A DNA stretch of 64,000 bases from Caenorhabditis elegans (GCF_000002985.6 NC_003283.11:9672001-9736000), one strand, 5' to 3'; positions 11,301 to 24,064 are shown, counted from the first letter of the stretch. A program made the numbers and translations. The notes: generated by a model not told the origin, from the sequence alone.

Positions 11301-13659
11301 TCTGCTGTTGAGTATTCATCAAACTTGAAAAAACATGATCGACAATTGAAGGAGTTGTGGTCGTCGGTGGATTCAATGTCGGTAGTGTTTCTCCATGTGG
11401 TTCATAGATCAGAGTTGGATGTGGTGTAGTGCTGTATTCATAGATTGATGATTTTTCGGTAAATCGTTCGATCCATGGTTCCACGGTGATGCGACTTTGA
11501 GTTGGAGTTGGAGTGACGTAGTCTGAAAGCTGTGTAAATGTGAGTTTAAACCCTAAGCTTTGACATACATCGAATATACAAATTAGAGATATTATAGCGA
11601 ACTTCCCCTTTTGATTTTTGAGAACTCATCCTAAGGCATCCCTTATTGGATTCTGGAGCCCCAAAATCGAATCTGAGTAATATTGGAGCATACAACAAAA
11701 TGAAATTCAATTACATATCTAGCTAACGACAAGGGGACTTTCTCCGTAACAGCCCTGCCCCGGTTAAGATAGGTATACGTATTGTACATTTTTTCTTTCT
11801 TTATTAAGGTTTTAGTTACTTGCCATATGGATCGGTATGAACTCTAATATCTGCAGTTGGCGCAAACGTAGATGTACTCTGTGAAATTCTTGTTTCACTT
11901 GGAACCAAATTCTGAATAATACGCAACGGCGTTGATTCATAAATGACAGATGGAGTTGAAGGCGTGGTTGTGAACTCGTAGATATTCTCCTTCTTTTTGG
12001 GCTTCTCTGTAAGTTGGAGTATTTTATACTACCCTTGATTTTTTTGTAAACCTACTTCTTAAGCAGAGTCTCTCACACTTGTTCTTTTTATAGAACCTAT
12101 TATCATTTCCATCTCTACCGGAATAGAAGAACCGTTCACATTTCTTAGTGACTCGATCGAAATAATATCGAGGAATATTGAATGGCCCGTTGCCAATTGC
12201 TGGTGGAAGTTCACACGATTTTCTGGTTGGTTTTCCTAAAAAATTAAATAAACTGAATAAGTTCCAAACGTTCTAAAAACTCACCAATTCCACATGTTTC
12301 CAAGCACTCTTCCGATGTTTCAAAGCGATTTGAATTTCCACCTTTGCCGAGATACATGAATGGACTGCACGTAGTTGATGTGGGATCATAGTACCACATG
12401 TTGACAGTAACCGACCCAGGGAATCCCTTATCCGGAGACAAAGAGCAAGGATTTGGATCAAATACTTCTGGAATCTCAGCTTCGGTTGTTGTTGGTTTTT
12501 GCTTTGAATGCGTCGTGGAAAGAGTTGTTGGATGTGGAACTGAGCTTGTTTGCGGAGAAACTGAAATTTATTCCAATTAAAGGTCAAAACAGTTAGTAGA
12601 GTATTTACCTGTATAGAAAGATTCATGTACATCGGCAGGTTTAGTTGTTCGCAAAGATGGTGGTTGAAGGGAAACTGGTGCAGCAACCTCTTTTGGATAT
12701 ACCATTTTCTTTTCCTGAAAATGTTTTTGTGCATAAGAAAGAAATTGTTCAAAACAATCTTAATTTCAGTATTCTTACCATTTCAGGTTTCTCCATCTTC
12801 TTAAAGTCTTTTGTTGTTTCTTTTGGAAGAACTTTCATATTACTTGGCAACAAAATCGGTGGTTCTCCAGCACCACGACAGACTCGTTCGCACTGTTCGT
12901 AATCCATAAAAATGTTCTCATTTCCTCCGATTCCTGAGTATTGAAGTTCGTGGCAAGCGTCGGTTTTCCAGTCAAAGTAGAAACGACGCATTCGTTGTTT
13001 TCCATAACCGACAGCTGGCGGCAGGTGGCAACGGTTTGCGACTGAAAAATTAAAGTATATAGTTGGAAAGGAAAATACTAGCGCTAGCATGATGAGTCTG
13101 TGACACTGTAATGTAGCAGAGTCGGTGGCACTGTTCAATGTGCAAACGCGTGGTTGTACATATTATTAAGTTTTCCTAGTGGTTTTGGTGTTTTGAGGCA
13201 ACGGTACAGCTTGGTGAAGTAAGAACAAACGTAGGATTCTCAACTAATTCCAAAAGCTCGTAGAACCTTTGTTTGCACGACATGATCAATTTGTTATAAT
13301 ACGTTTAAAAACTTACATTTTCTGCTACTTGGACAACAATAAAAACTGTGTTCTGATTGTCCTTCGTGGCACCAGAATCCTGTTGGACATTTCTGTTCTT
13401 TGAGCCATGGTCTTGGTTGACATGGTCTAGGCTTATGATCTTCCATTAATAATGGGATTCCATCAGCACACAGCAATGAAAAATCTGAAATTTAAAAAAT
13501 AATCGTACACAGCTTTAAATAATTTTTTAAAGTTTAGATACCCTCATAATTGACACTTCGTACTGTTTGCGGTGATTTTACAATTTTATCAGCAGTAATC
13601 AGATGAACTATTTGAAGGACACATAACAATTTCAGACAATTGAGATAAAGTATCGACAT
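8375..13659 (-). CDS. Secreted protein with seven Kunitz-type and four lustrin-like Cys-rich modules
   Basis: Fourteen exons: complement(join(8375..8658, 8815..9051, 9098..9684, 9770..9995, 10038..10191, 10268..10954, 11134..11522, 11824..12006, 12056..12235, 12285..12560, 12609..12714, 12779..13041, 13317..13484, 13542..13659)), 3858 nt, 1285 residues, all phases agreeing. Signal peptide MSILYLNCLKLLCVLQIVHL. Order: Cys-rich module ending FYCCP (45-93); Kunitz at about 99-150, 260-308 and 316-367; a P/S/T-rich linker (about 370-790); Cys-rich module ending SICCP; Kunitz at about 845-895; Cys-rich CNFESDC...LCCP; two Kunitz at about 970-1110; Cys-rich module ending YCCP; a divergent last Kunitz (about 1195-1270). 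Kunitz domains inhibit serine proteases, but the first six lack the Cys14-Cys38 pair. Likely extracellular matrix or cuticle; the role is inferred. The intron after the eighth coding exon from the 3' end has a GC donor. Confidence 0.9.
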
Positions 13660-16600
13660 TTCTGACCCATTCGGGCCAAAGGTTTCGGATGATTTTTGGA
13701 GCTGAAACTGGGTAAAGTAAGAAACACGTTTAAAATTGGAACGGAAAAAATTATGAAGTATAACTGATAGAGTGTGAGATTATAAAATGTATCAAGCTCA
13801 AAATGTGTTTTCTAAATATAATAATCCTCAACGATGACAAAGTGTTTCGCGGCGGCGAGAGGTCCTCCCTGTTGAACGGAGGAGCACGGCGCATGAGGGT
13901 GCTCAGTTTCCGAATTTGTTTGTTTTTGTCGCCGATCTGACCCCCTTTCAACATCTTCCAGGCTTTTGTCCTCCACCTTAGCAGCTGCCTAATGAGTTTT
14001 TCGCCTTTTTGTGGGAGGAAGAGCTGGTGGGAAGAAGCACAAAGAGCACTGATGAATGAACGGAAAATCGAGAAGTGCGAAGAATGAGAGGAATGGCAAG
14101 ATTTGTTGTATCTAAATATTATATGACAATAAAGGAAAATGTCAATAAATAGTGAAATTGCCAAACATCAAACAACATGTATTCTCAGATGGCACTTCTA
14201 TATAAAATTGATGGATCATGAAGTTCGGATGTGTGTAGTTCAATGTAACAACTATTATTTATTGGAGAATTTTTACTGTTAATAGAAATATAGCTACTTT
14301 TAATGAACGTATATCTCTTTTGTATTATCTTGGAAATCATTTTCACCAACAAAAAATATTTGAGAAAAACCACATACGGCATCAGAAATACAGCCTTCGA
14401 TTATTTAAAACTGTATTTATTTTACTTGATTTGCGCCACATTACACTATAACTCATGTCTCAGTTTTTTATAAATCTAATTTAATTATTAATCAAAAAGC
14501 TTTTAAAAAGTCAATAAAAATATTTTGTCAATTTGCATTCTTTTGATAAACCTAGAAACAAGCGAGCCTGTAAAGTTGAGCAATTCAGTTGTATCTTTTT
14601 AAATTTTCAGATGGGATCTCTAAAAAATTTTTTTTTGTGAAAATCAAATTTAAATTAGTGTTTAAAAAGTTTTGAAAACATTTCTCAAAAAATTAATTCA
14701 ATGAACTTGATCCAAAAATCTACGTTTATAGAATGACAAAAATATTTGAAAACTTCAAAGGAATGTGATAAGAAATCAAAAATCTTGATAATGTTCAAGC
14801 CATTGCAGTGAATTCTAAATTAATCCTCACTTAAGCAGTGTGAAGTGTTTCTGTGCCCATCCCAAATCAGGTCAGCTCCTCTATTCATCTCCGAAAACCT
14901 CCGATTATTATTTTTCTCTGAATCTCTCTGTCTCCTATTATATTCACTCAATCCACTGTTCCTATCAGTGTCGCTATCCTATCCCCAAGCCGCCCAAATT
15001 GAGCCGTTTTAGGAGAGGAGAAGAAGGCTCTCGTACGATTTCACGACTCTCTGGGAGCAAGACACTCCTCCTCGTTTAAATCAAATACAGTGCGAGAGAG
15101 TAGAGATTGTTGGGATAAACAGGTGGATGAGCTCAATTTGAAACTTTAGATAAACGAAGCAGATATTTCCTTTTTTTGTTGTAATAGTAGAGGGATCAAG
15201 TGAACAGTTGACGTTTAAAACAAAAAATAACTGTAATTGGTCCTGTTGAGAAAGCGGGAAGTCGAAGTATTACTGGTATTTATCCAAAATGGTTTTAAAA
15301 ATAAAAGGAACGAATGTTATTGCTATTACATGACCAGTATTTTACAATCTGAAAAGTTTTTCAATGATCTAAGATTTCATAGTTTTTGCAGCGTTCTCGC
15401 TAAATCTTTTCTGAATTTTAGAGAATAAATACTTGTAGATCAAACCAAACAATTTGACCCAAAATTGGGATGTTGGATCAATGCTTGATAAATTTTTGGT
15501 TTAACGTTTTGGGGTGATAAAACTCAGAAGAACTTTACTGGCTTGATTATTTGACTTTTTCACAATGTTCATATAATTTCATCAAATTAAATAAATCAGA
15601 AAATCTTACCAAATACACCATTGTCAATTCTATGCTGCCCACGCAGTGAACGATCCTGGGAAGGGGGTGGATGTACTTTTACATGGAATAGTTGACCAAA
15701 GTTATTCGATATTCTAGAAGCGTAGGCGGAAGTTGTGACGGGTTTGTCAATCGGAAAAATATTTCGGTTAAATAAAATTTAAAGAACTAAGAGCAATAAT
15801 TGTTTTATCAGTATGTTTCATAATTTAAAACTCATCTTGAAACTTCTTATTTTAACTACCAAATTCTTGGGCAGATATAATTTTAAAACTATTCTGCAGA
15901 ATGAAACACGAACATTTTAACACATATCTGCCACAAACTGAAACTTGTAATCTAAAAACCTAATAAATTGTTTTGAAACGAATTTATCCGGTTGTTTCGT
16001 TAGTGATTAAAAAAAACAATGCGCTCTGAAAATTTGAAAGTCATAAAAGCAGGCTTCAAGCCTCACTCATGTTTAAAGACAAAAGAGGAGAGCCTGTGTC
16101 GATTTATAAGTAACAATTTCCTTTAAAATTGAGAGACTCACAAGAGGCGTGAAAGTAATAGCAACAACAAAAGTTTATGATTTAACTATTTAGACAAAAA
16201 CTTTAGAATTCGAGCACCGAGTTTTAACAAGCTGATCAGCGTTGGGTATTTTAATCATCCAGTATCATAAATGTGAAAATATTTATATCTTCCATTTCAC
16301 CTCAATTGATATTTGATATGCGATTTTGCAGATATAATAGATTTTTAAATAATAAGGATATTTTACCAACCTGTAAGGAGTGAGCAATGTTCACTAAAAA
16401 TTGAAATCCAAGGACTAGAATCATCTTTGAATCATTGCCAGATCGAATTTGGCTTCCTGGAAATGAAAGAAAATAAAAAAGAAACTGAGATTTTGCAACA
16501 AAAACGAATGGATAAGTGGCTTCAATTGAAATTCAGCGGATTCCATCAAAAAGTTGTTCAATAAAAATCGGGTCTACCTGCAGCTCCACCTATTCTTTTT

Positions 16601-17952
16601 TCTCTCAAACTCTTGTTTTCTACTGCTGCCTTGTGTCTTACATTCCCACACTACAATACAGATTCGGACGGTTCGGATATAAAAAATGGGATTTCCAAAT
16701 CGGGGAGTGGATCGAGGAACACGTTCAACAAACATACACTGTATTGGGTAGGGGAGTCGGTTTGCTTGTTCCGACATGAGAATCTCGAGTTACAACTCGC
16801 AAAACCAATTAAATCTTCTCGCAGACAGTAACTGATCCCCGTGGTGTAAATTTTGACCTATTGGTGTTTGATCTGATCACTTCGATGATAACAGAAAATA
16901 TATAAATATGTAGCTAAGTTGGAGAGTACGGTAGGTTACGGTGTGATCGCGGTGAGATATCAGGTGATTATAAACTATATAGTTTAAGTAAGCCCAAAGC
17001 CCAATAGCGGCCTGAATATACCTCGTTTTTAAAGAAACGTTTTAAGTTACTTCAGAATGAAAAAAAAACAGTCTAGAAGTATTGGGAATTAAATTTTCGA
17101 GTGGCAGTTATATTAAAAAAAATAAACCGATGTGTATAATTTTCATTGAGTTTTGCCCTACTTTGTGAACTTCAACACTTCTAAATATGTATGAACAATT
17201 TTGTGCAATTTGGCATTCGGAGGAACTACTGTATCTGAAATCGTGGCAGGACCCAGCCAAGAGAAGTAGTGTGCGCCTTTAAAGTGATACTTCACTTTTC
17301 ATGAAGTTAAGAATATCCGCAATTTAGCAACGTCGATTATTGAACAATAAACGTTTGTAGACAGTTTTAAAAGCAGAAAATTATCTTGGTCTATATTAAT
17401 GAGAGAACTCTACAAAAATCAGTATCCAAAATTTAAAAAAAACTTTGGCACAGAAACGAACAAGCAATCGTAATAATCAATTATTACGGAAAGGAATACG
17501 AAGAAGCGGCGAGAAATGTGCTGCAATTCGGTTTTGAACGTTTTAGCCGAATTGCAAATAAATTACGCGAGACGAGACCTCCTCCTTTTGCTCCGGCGGC
17601 TTGAACGGTGCCCGCAACCTGAACCTAAACAGCCTAAGCACATAAACGGCACGAGAATTGTCTCGTTGAGAATTATGAGACCAGAGGACACAGTTCATAT
17701 TTATATTTTTAGCGGAGAAAAATTAAATATTCAAGCGAGGAAGGATGATTTTAGAAGGTCAGAAGGGATTGGAGATTTGAATAAACAAATGAAAAGTGTC
17801 AGATCACATAGAGACTAACACGTCTGGATTTTAATGTGCTTTTTTTTGGGACGAATACATATTCACAAAAGGAAATAGAAGAAAAATCAGTGAATACAAG
17901 TAAAAAAGTGTGAAGAAACTGCCCGGGCGGTTGGCAGAAGAATGAAGATCGA
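13660..17952. other. Intergenic, 4.3 kb, no supported gene
   Basis: Mostly AT-rich. A moderately GC-rich patch at about 13840-14060 lies just upstream of the Kunitz gene and may be its promoter. Frames at 14840-15079, 16516-16831 and 17516-17818 lack motifs and usable splice context. No tRNA or rRNA signature was seen. Confidence 0.55.
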
Positions 17953-18520
17953 TTAGTGTCCGTACTTTTGGAATTCCCACTCACGATTGTCCAATGGGCA
18001 TACCTGAAAAGATAGAATTAGAAAATGTGTAAGCTTTTTGAAATGCTAGTTACGAGTACTTAGTAATTGAAAAAAATTAAATTTTCAAAAGTTGTTTAAC
18101 AAAAATGCATGCGGCAGGCTTCTGTTCCGCTTTGACATTTGAATAAATATCATTTTTTCAAAAATAAGCACGTTTAAAAGCAACCTACCTGTCGTGTCTT
18201 CAGCCAACGAGAAATGCAATGGAAGTGGAAAGCGTGATTACAGTTTCCCCATGCAACGGTACACTCATCCTTGAGCCCGGCTGCTTGATTCGCTTGGCAC
18301 TCGATGCACAGATCCATGATGTGATTGCGGCAAATAGCGCAGTTGTCGACCTGAATGTCCCAGGCCCAAAGTGCGACGGCACTCCATTTCTTGACCTTAA
18401 ATTGCACTATGTTTGTTAAAGCATGTAACATTGTATCTGTGTTACCTCGAAACGCTTCTTAACTGTCTGATTTGTGGCCTCCTCGACCTCCATAGCTGTG
18501 CTGTCGCTTGCTTGGGCCAT
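17953..18520 (-). CDS. rbx-1: RBX1/ROC1 RING-box subunit of cullin-RING ubiquitin ligases
   Basis: Three exons, complement(join(17953..18003, 18189..18395, 18446..18520)), encode 110 residues, the usual RBX1 length. The protein begins [18 protein letters not shown] and contains the RING-H2 domain: [18 protein letters not shown], then [20 protein letters not shown], then [16 protein letters not shown] at the C-terminus. These Cys/His residues bind three zinc ions; the N-terminal strand inserts into the cullin and the RING recruits the E2. The middle exon uses an AATTTAAG acceptor, chosen because it yields KKRFEVKKW as in other RBX1 proteins. A GTGAG donor at 18949 suggests a non-coding first exon upstream. 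Confidence 0.95.
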
Positions 18521-18949
18521 TTCTGGAAAAAATACAAATGAGAATAACAGTAATCATTTCAAAATAAGAGCGCAAAAGTAGCATTGATGATATAATGAAA
18601 TACTTAATATTGAACATGTTTATGCATACTATAATACTATAAGCCTAAACTAAATAGAGGATATGATTGATAAAATTGTTGTATCAGATTTTATGAAAAA
18701 TTGTACCCTAGAACAAGTGATTCACGAACCTAATACAACATTGTTGTACAAAGCCGCCGATAGAAAATGAGGAAACATGAAGGACTTGACATTATTGCTA
18801 ATATGTATTGAAAAAGGAGATACGCTGTTGTAAAATAAATAAAATGAAATCAGACTGAGCAACACTGCCGAAATTCTTTCGAAAGAATCATCAAAAACGC
18901 TTGTCTGCACACACCAGACGCTACGCGCATTTGCGTACACCGTACTCAC

Positions 18950-19020
18950 CTATTTTCTGTCTTCACGCTTTCGCTTTCTTTTTAAAATTTACTCGTCGCG
19001 TCTTATTTCTTGCCGAAACG
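18950..19020 (-). other. rbx-1: Candidate 5' non-coding exon of rbx-1
   Basis: On the minus strand AAAATAG is followed by GTGAGTACGG (donor just below 18950), and TTTTTCCAG precedes the rbx-1 ATG by 2 nt. The upstream limit is not fixed. The intron of about 430 nt between them shows no coding signal. Confidence 0.45.
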
Positions 19021-19146
19021 AACAAAGAAGAACAGGTTAAAAAGAAAAATTGTATTTAACAAAAATAAACCGTATCAGTTAGTATTTTAACAGTAATTCT
19101 AACAATTGGGACGATGAGAAAACAACTTTTAAATCGTTTCAAGATA

Positions 19147-19152
19147 TTTATT
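19147..19152 (-). terminator. AATAAA overlapping the ztf-9 stop codon
   Basis: The last codon and stop read GAA TAA A, so the hexamer AATAAA spans the stop itself. If used as the poly(A) signal the 3' UTR would be only about 15-20 nt. Confidence 0.45.
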
Positions 19153-20136
19153 CTGGCAAATCCGTGTATCCAATTCTCTTTTTCTTTCGCTCCGGAAAAC
19201 ATTTTTCAGTAATTTCTTTCAGCTTGTTTCCTAGATTTTTTCGATAGTCAATAACCATGTCGCAGTCGATGGTTCCGTCGGGTCTCTCGTGATGGCTTTT
19301 TATGTGCTTGATCACATCAGATTTTGCAATTGTCTGCCATTTTCTGTGACAGATTCCGCACTCGTAGAGCTCATATTTTCCGTGACGCGTATTTGCATGA
19401 TACACCATGCTTGATCTTTGTTTGGAAACAACGTCTCCACAAAGAGAACATTGAATTTGTTGCTTCGGCTTGATCGGACCACCGCCATCAGATGCTCCCT
19501 CGAATGAAGGACCGGCTCCACGTTCTTCTTCGTGACGTGCCAGAGTTTCGTCTGAATTAAATCCAAATGAGTGGGAATCATTATTATGTGTAAGTTTACC
19601 TAGAAAGGCATGATAAGCATTATCTACGAAGACAACAGGAGAAGATGACTGAATAGGTGTGCCAGTTGCTTCTGAGTTTTCGACTTTGACTCTGTTCTCC
19701 ACTGTGCTTGACACCGCATCGCTGATTTTCCCTTCAATCCGCATAGATCGACTCATTGCAATGCACCGTTCGAGCTTTTGGGTCAGTTCCTTCTTTTTCA
19801 TACTCAACTCCGGTGTGTAGCGATATTTTATCTGCAATTTAAATTATTGTTGAATTTTTTTTCTGCGTCTCTCAACATTGGAGACTTACAGAAAATTCGG
19901 TGAGTCCATGATCATTCATACAGTGACTGACAAGGGCGAATTCCGTTGGAAACTTAGCGTACTTACATTTTTCGCATCTAAAATAGTAAAGCTACGTTCA
20001 CCACATATTAAAAGTTAAAGACTTACTCATATGGGCATATGTTAAGATGATCACTAGCAATGTGTGCTTCGAGATCTTCCAGTGTGTTGTAGGCCTCAGT
20101 TTGAACGCAATCTAGACATCCCAGTAGTCGGTTCAT
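19148..20136 (-). CDS. ztf-9: C2H2 zinc-finger protein
   Basis: Exons complement(join(19148..19551, 19600..19831, 19890..19977, 20027..20136)) give 277 residues. Finger-like units in order: LGCLDC...HIASDH; YECEKCKYAKFP...HCMNDH; CSLCGDVVSKQRSSMVYHAN then TRH; ECGICHRKWQ...HIKSHH. The C-terminus is basic (ERKKKRIGY). Such proteins usually bind nucleic acid in the nucleus; the target is unknown. The 48-nt segment 19552-19599 has good intron ends but is also open in frame, so a 293-residue form that keeps it is possible. It lies upstream of rbx-1 on the same strand with a 0.6-kb gap. The symbol is from memory of the locus (ZK287.6). Confidence 0.85.
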
Positions 20137-21068
20137 TTTTTGAATGTAATAAATATATTCTGCAAATTTAGTAATATAGATTTAGAAGCGAACGGTTAAC
20201 AAAATGTGTTCGAAATCAACTGAAGACGCGTGGAAAAAGGAAAAGAATGGTGAGAAGAAGAAGGAAGGAAAATGGAGAGAAGGGGGTGGTTTTGTGTGTG
20301 TGAGGAGGAGAAGAAGGCCGGGCGGGCAATGGCCAGTCTCTTCCTCCTTTCTCCTTCCTTTCTTCTCCTCTTTCTTCTTTTTTCTTCTTCTCATCGCTCG
20401 GTTCGCGCTACATTGAAACGGAGAGAGAAAGGGAAAGAGAGAGGACAAAAATGCGACGACTCGTCTTCTTCCTATCTCTTTCTCTCTGCTGTGTGTGTGT
20501 GTGTGTTTTTGTGGCGATAGGAAAAAAAGAAAAAGGAGCGGGATGGGCGGAAGAAAAGTGGGAAAAACTGTTGGAAAAATGAAAACGTGAGAGAACAGAT
20601 ATGAGTCAGATTTTTGTGAAAAATAATTAATTTTGAGATAAAAAGTTGATGGTACAAATACCATGACCATGCATGGCAGTCTCTTTTTTGTTGAAATTTT
20701 TGTTTAGAAAACTTATTTAAAACCAATTCTTAAGGAATATGCATTTTTTTTAAACACGAAATTCGCTTTAAACAGAGTACTTCCATTGGAAAATGTAAGG
20801 GAAATAAACGATAAAGCAGCCGAAGCTACCATAAACTTTTTTGCGCATCGAGACCAGTCCAAATCAATCCATGCGCCTTTAAGAAAGTATGCCAAAATCT
20901 TGTAAAATTAAGATACCATTTTTTCCTAGCAAGAATTTCTCGCTTTCTGATAATTAATTTGGTAAAAAATTCTAAAGCTTATCTGAAACCTTTCGTCTTA
21001 TAATTTTACAGACTCGGTTTATATTTTATTTTGATAATTAAAAAATAATCAAGATTTTTCAGAGAAAA
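20137..21068. other. Divergent promoter region with strong purine/pyrimidine tracts
   Basis: Between ztf-9 (-) and the pseudouridine synthase gene (+). The stretch 20215-20560 alternates AG-rich and CT-rich blocks with a short GT run (about 20490-20505). Long open frames here are compositional artefacts. No gene supported. Confidence 0.55.
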
Positions 21069-22686
21069 ATGAACACACTGCGACGAATATCGACATGTCG
21101 ATTCACAAGTAATACAGCGTCTTCAACTTCTTTGGAGTCTGCACCGGCTCCACTAAATCCAAAAGTTCAGAAAGCTCTGACTCCTGCCACGTTTTCAAAT
21201 CCCAATCAGCTGGCTCGATACCTATCGAAAAAGGTTTTGGCTCACGCTCCAGGTCGATTTGTAGTGTTGGAAAAGCCATATGGATTGTCATGTGTTGGAC
21301 AACTTCAAGAAAATGGTGGAGTATTTGGGAATAGTGTTCGAGATGAGAGAAAAACTGAAAAATGGGCTGGTACAATCAAAGCAAGGACTCAAGAACAAAT
21401 GGGAGTAACAATTTCCGATTGTATCAAAGATTTGAGAAAGTTGCTCCGTGAGCCTCAGCTCAGTTTCTGTACAGGCTTAAAACGATACTTATCTGGTGCA
21501 ATTGTTCTTCCATGTAATGAAAAGGATTCCAATATTCTGAAAGAATGTATCAGAAGCACTTCTTCAAATGTCGAACCCCCTTTTATGTATAATGCCTTGT
21601 AAGTTTTATCAATTTCTAAAGTTTAATTTTAGTATTTATTATTTTAAAGTTCAGAGCAATCACAATTGGAAGACCTGAAAAGAGCAGTGGAGTCATAACT
21701 GGATTTGCCACGTTTCGGAATGTCGGAAAGCACAAAGAGTACATTTTCGAAGAAAGAAAAACAACGAAACGGGCAAAAACTGGAAAATACGCTGTAGAAG
21801 GACATATGAGCTATCGAGTACTGGACACAAAAAATGGAATTTCATTGATCGACTTTTCAGTAAATAAATGTAAATTAACCAAAAATCTTCCGAAAAAAAT
21901 CATCTTGGTATATTTAATTTCAAATTAAAAAGTACGACGACGCTGGGTTTTTAGATAACAAATGTTTGAATACATATTATTTTTGTATTGAATATTATAT
22001 TTCTTCAGTTGCTCGTCATCTCCCACGACTGATGCTAACTCAGATGTCTTGTCCGATCCTCGGAGACACTATCTACTGGAGACGTTTGGCCGACGTGGAT
22101 GGAGTTCCTGAACTTATCAGCGCGGGAAACATGGGGCATAGAATTGTAAGTCACCAAAGTTATTTTGTAAAGAAAAAAACTTGAATCTTATTCAATCTTA
22201 CAATAAGAATTGAACTTTTAAATCTTAAAAAAATGTATATCTTAAATACTATCAAAATCAATCTGTATTGTACTGTTTTACTCCCCATATATTTGCAAAA
22301 TAAGTTTGACAAAACTGGAAAGTTGCCATGTTTTTCTAAAATGACTATTATTCCAGTTCATCCCACCTCATCTTTGTTCGACGCTCGAAACTTCAAATCG
22401 AAGTCTACTCACTTCACTTCCAATTTATTGCCACGTGTACAACACAATTTTCGAAGACGTCGGTGGTCATGAAGCACATGGTCTCGTTGCAGCTGCGAAA
22501 CCACCGGGTATAAACTTTTTTGATTTGCAAAATCTGAAGCTTCCTATATTTTTAGCTCATTTCATAGCAATGCTCGATCTACTTGGTCTTCGTCATGCTT
22601 ATAAAGATTTTATGAATAGATCTGAAAAACCTTCAGAAGACTCATCGTCTTCAACATCACGAACATCGGGAGATGTCGTATTTTAG
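21069..22686 (+). CDS. Divergent RluA-family RNA pseudouridine synthase-like protein
   Basis: Five exons, join(21069..21598, 21655..21869, 22009..22145, 22357..22507, 22556..22686), 387 residues. The basic, S/T-rich N-terminus (MNTLRRISTCRFTSNTASST) resembles a mitochondrial presequence. FVVLEKPYGLSC (about 64-75) matches the conserved KP-G-L element of RluA-type synthases, and CPILGDTIYW matches the conserved PI-GD segment near the end of the fold. The catalytic loop, normally HRLDxxTSG, reads TGLKRYLSG (about 135-143), so the catalytic Asp is Lys. Active members convert uridine to pseudouridine in rRNA, tRNA or mitochondrial RNA; this one may be inactive or structural. The donor after the second exon (GTAAATTAAC at 21870) was chosen to preserve frame. 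Confidence 0.8.
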
Positions 22687-22764
22687 GATCTCAAATTTTA
22701 TTAGTTCAGTTATTGTAAGAAATCTTGTCAGTTTTTTGTTGTTGTCTGTTGCTCTTTGTTAACT

Positions 22765-22770
22765 AATAAA
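22765..22770 (+). terminator. Poly(A) signal of the pseudouridine synthase-like gene
   Basis: AATAAA 79 nt after the stop codon. Confidence 0.65.
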
Positions 22771-24064
22771 ACGCAATTTTTCTTGACGTCGCTCTGCCAT
22801 AAATTTTCAATCATCTTCTCTTCTCTTTCTACTGCTGCCGTTGCACCCTGGGTTTGAAAAATTTCTCTTTCATCCCGTTGCAATGGTTTACGGATTACGG
22901 TAGATGTCTCGGTTCAGTTTGAAACGTTAAACAGTGTATTGAAATTACGATTGGCATCGGATTTGAACTTTCAGGTACTGATGGAGACATAATTTGAATA
23001 GATATTTCTAGAAATGAAAACCTTGCAGTTGAATATTTGAATTGAAATATTGGATATCAAGAAATTACAACATTTAAAAAAATCAAATCAAAATGGCAAA
23101 ACATTCAGAGAAATGAGTTTGCTTGTATTACTTGGTTTTAAAGGCGCATGACTCTTTGAGATTACTCTATTGAAAATTTTTGAAACGTGAGAATTTCTAG
23201 TTCGCAAATTCGTAATAAATTTGATTAAAAAATATGTTGAATGTATCTAATTCACAGTTGCAATATTTTTTCTTACTATTATTTTCCATTGTATCTGAAA
23301 AATTAACAAGTTTCTCATTTTCATTACTACATAGTCATCGTGAAATTTCAAACACTAAATATATTTTTTCCAAGTAATTTTTGATTCCAATTCTTAATTA
23401 TATTGATGAACAGATAGTTATTTTTGGGCCAGGAAAATAAAATTCAATGTAGCAATATATATTTGCATCAACGGAGCTCAACACCATTATATATCCTTAT
23501 TTTCCCTGAATTGCCTTTATTGTGCTCGGTTGTAGCTACACTTGTAGACCCACGTCATCTGTCCACACCGCCTACTCGTTTGATCTTCTTTCCCGCGCAT
23601 TCGATCTCTAAGTCACTCAATCTCCTATGCTATTTTAGTGAATCACGCACATGCAATAGCATTTGCTCACAATTGCAGACACTCAGTTACTGTGAGACAG
23701 GCAATATAATGGCCCTTCGGGATATCGAGTGTTGTCTAGAATGAGGTAAGTTGTGAGAAGATAGGAAGACAACGAAGTAAGATAAAGGAATTGTATTTGA
23801 CTAAAAAATGAAATATCAATTTGATAAAAATATGTTTTGAAACTGTAAATTAATTTAATACATTGTTTTCTTTGACAGATCTTTGCATGTTCAATCAGTT
23901 TCTGATCTGAAACTTTCAGCTGAAAAGTATAGACGAATAAATAGTCAAATTTAAGTAAATTGATAATCTTAGATAGACCTAAAAAAGTAAAGTGAACCAA
24001 TTCACGATTCGGTACGTTTCTGCCATAGAATACAACTCATTTCTTAAAATGATATAGAACAATA

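Noticed and set aside
17516-17818. 100-residue plus-strand frame near rbx-1
   Set aside because: Composition not coding-like, no splice context, no recognisable family.
20182-20670. 162-residue frame rich in Phe, Ser, Lys and Arg
   Set aside because: Produced by purine/pyrimidine tracts; low complexity and no coding features.
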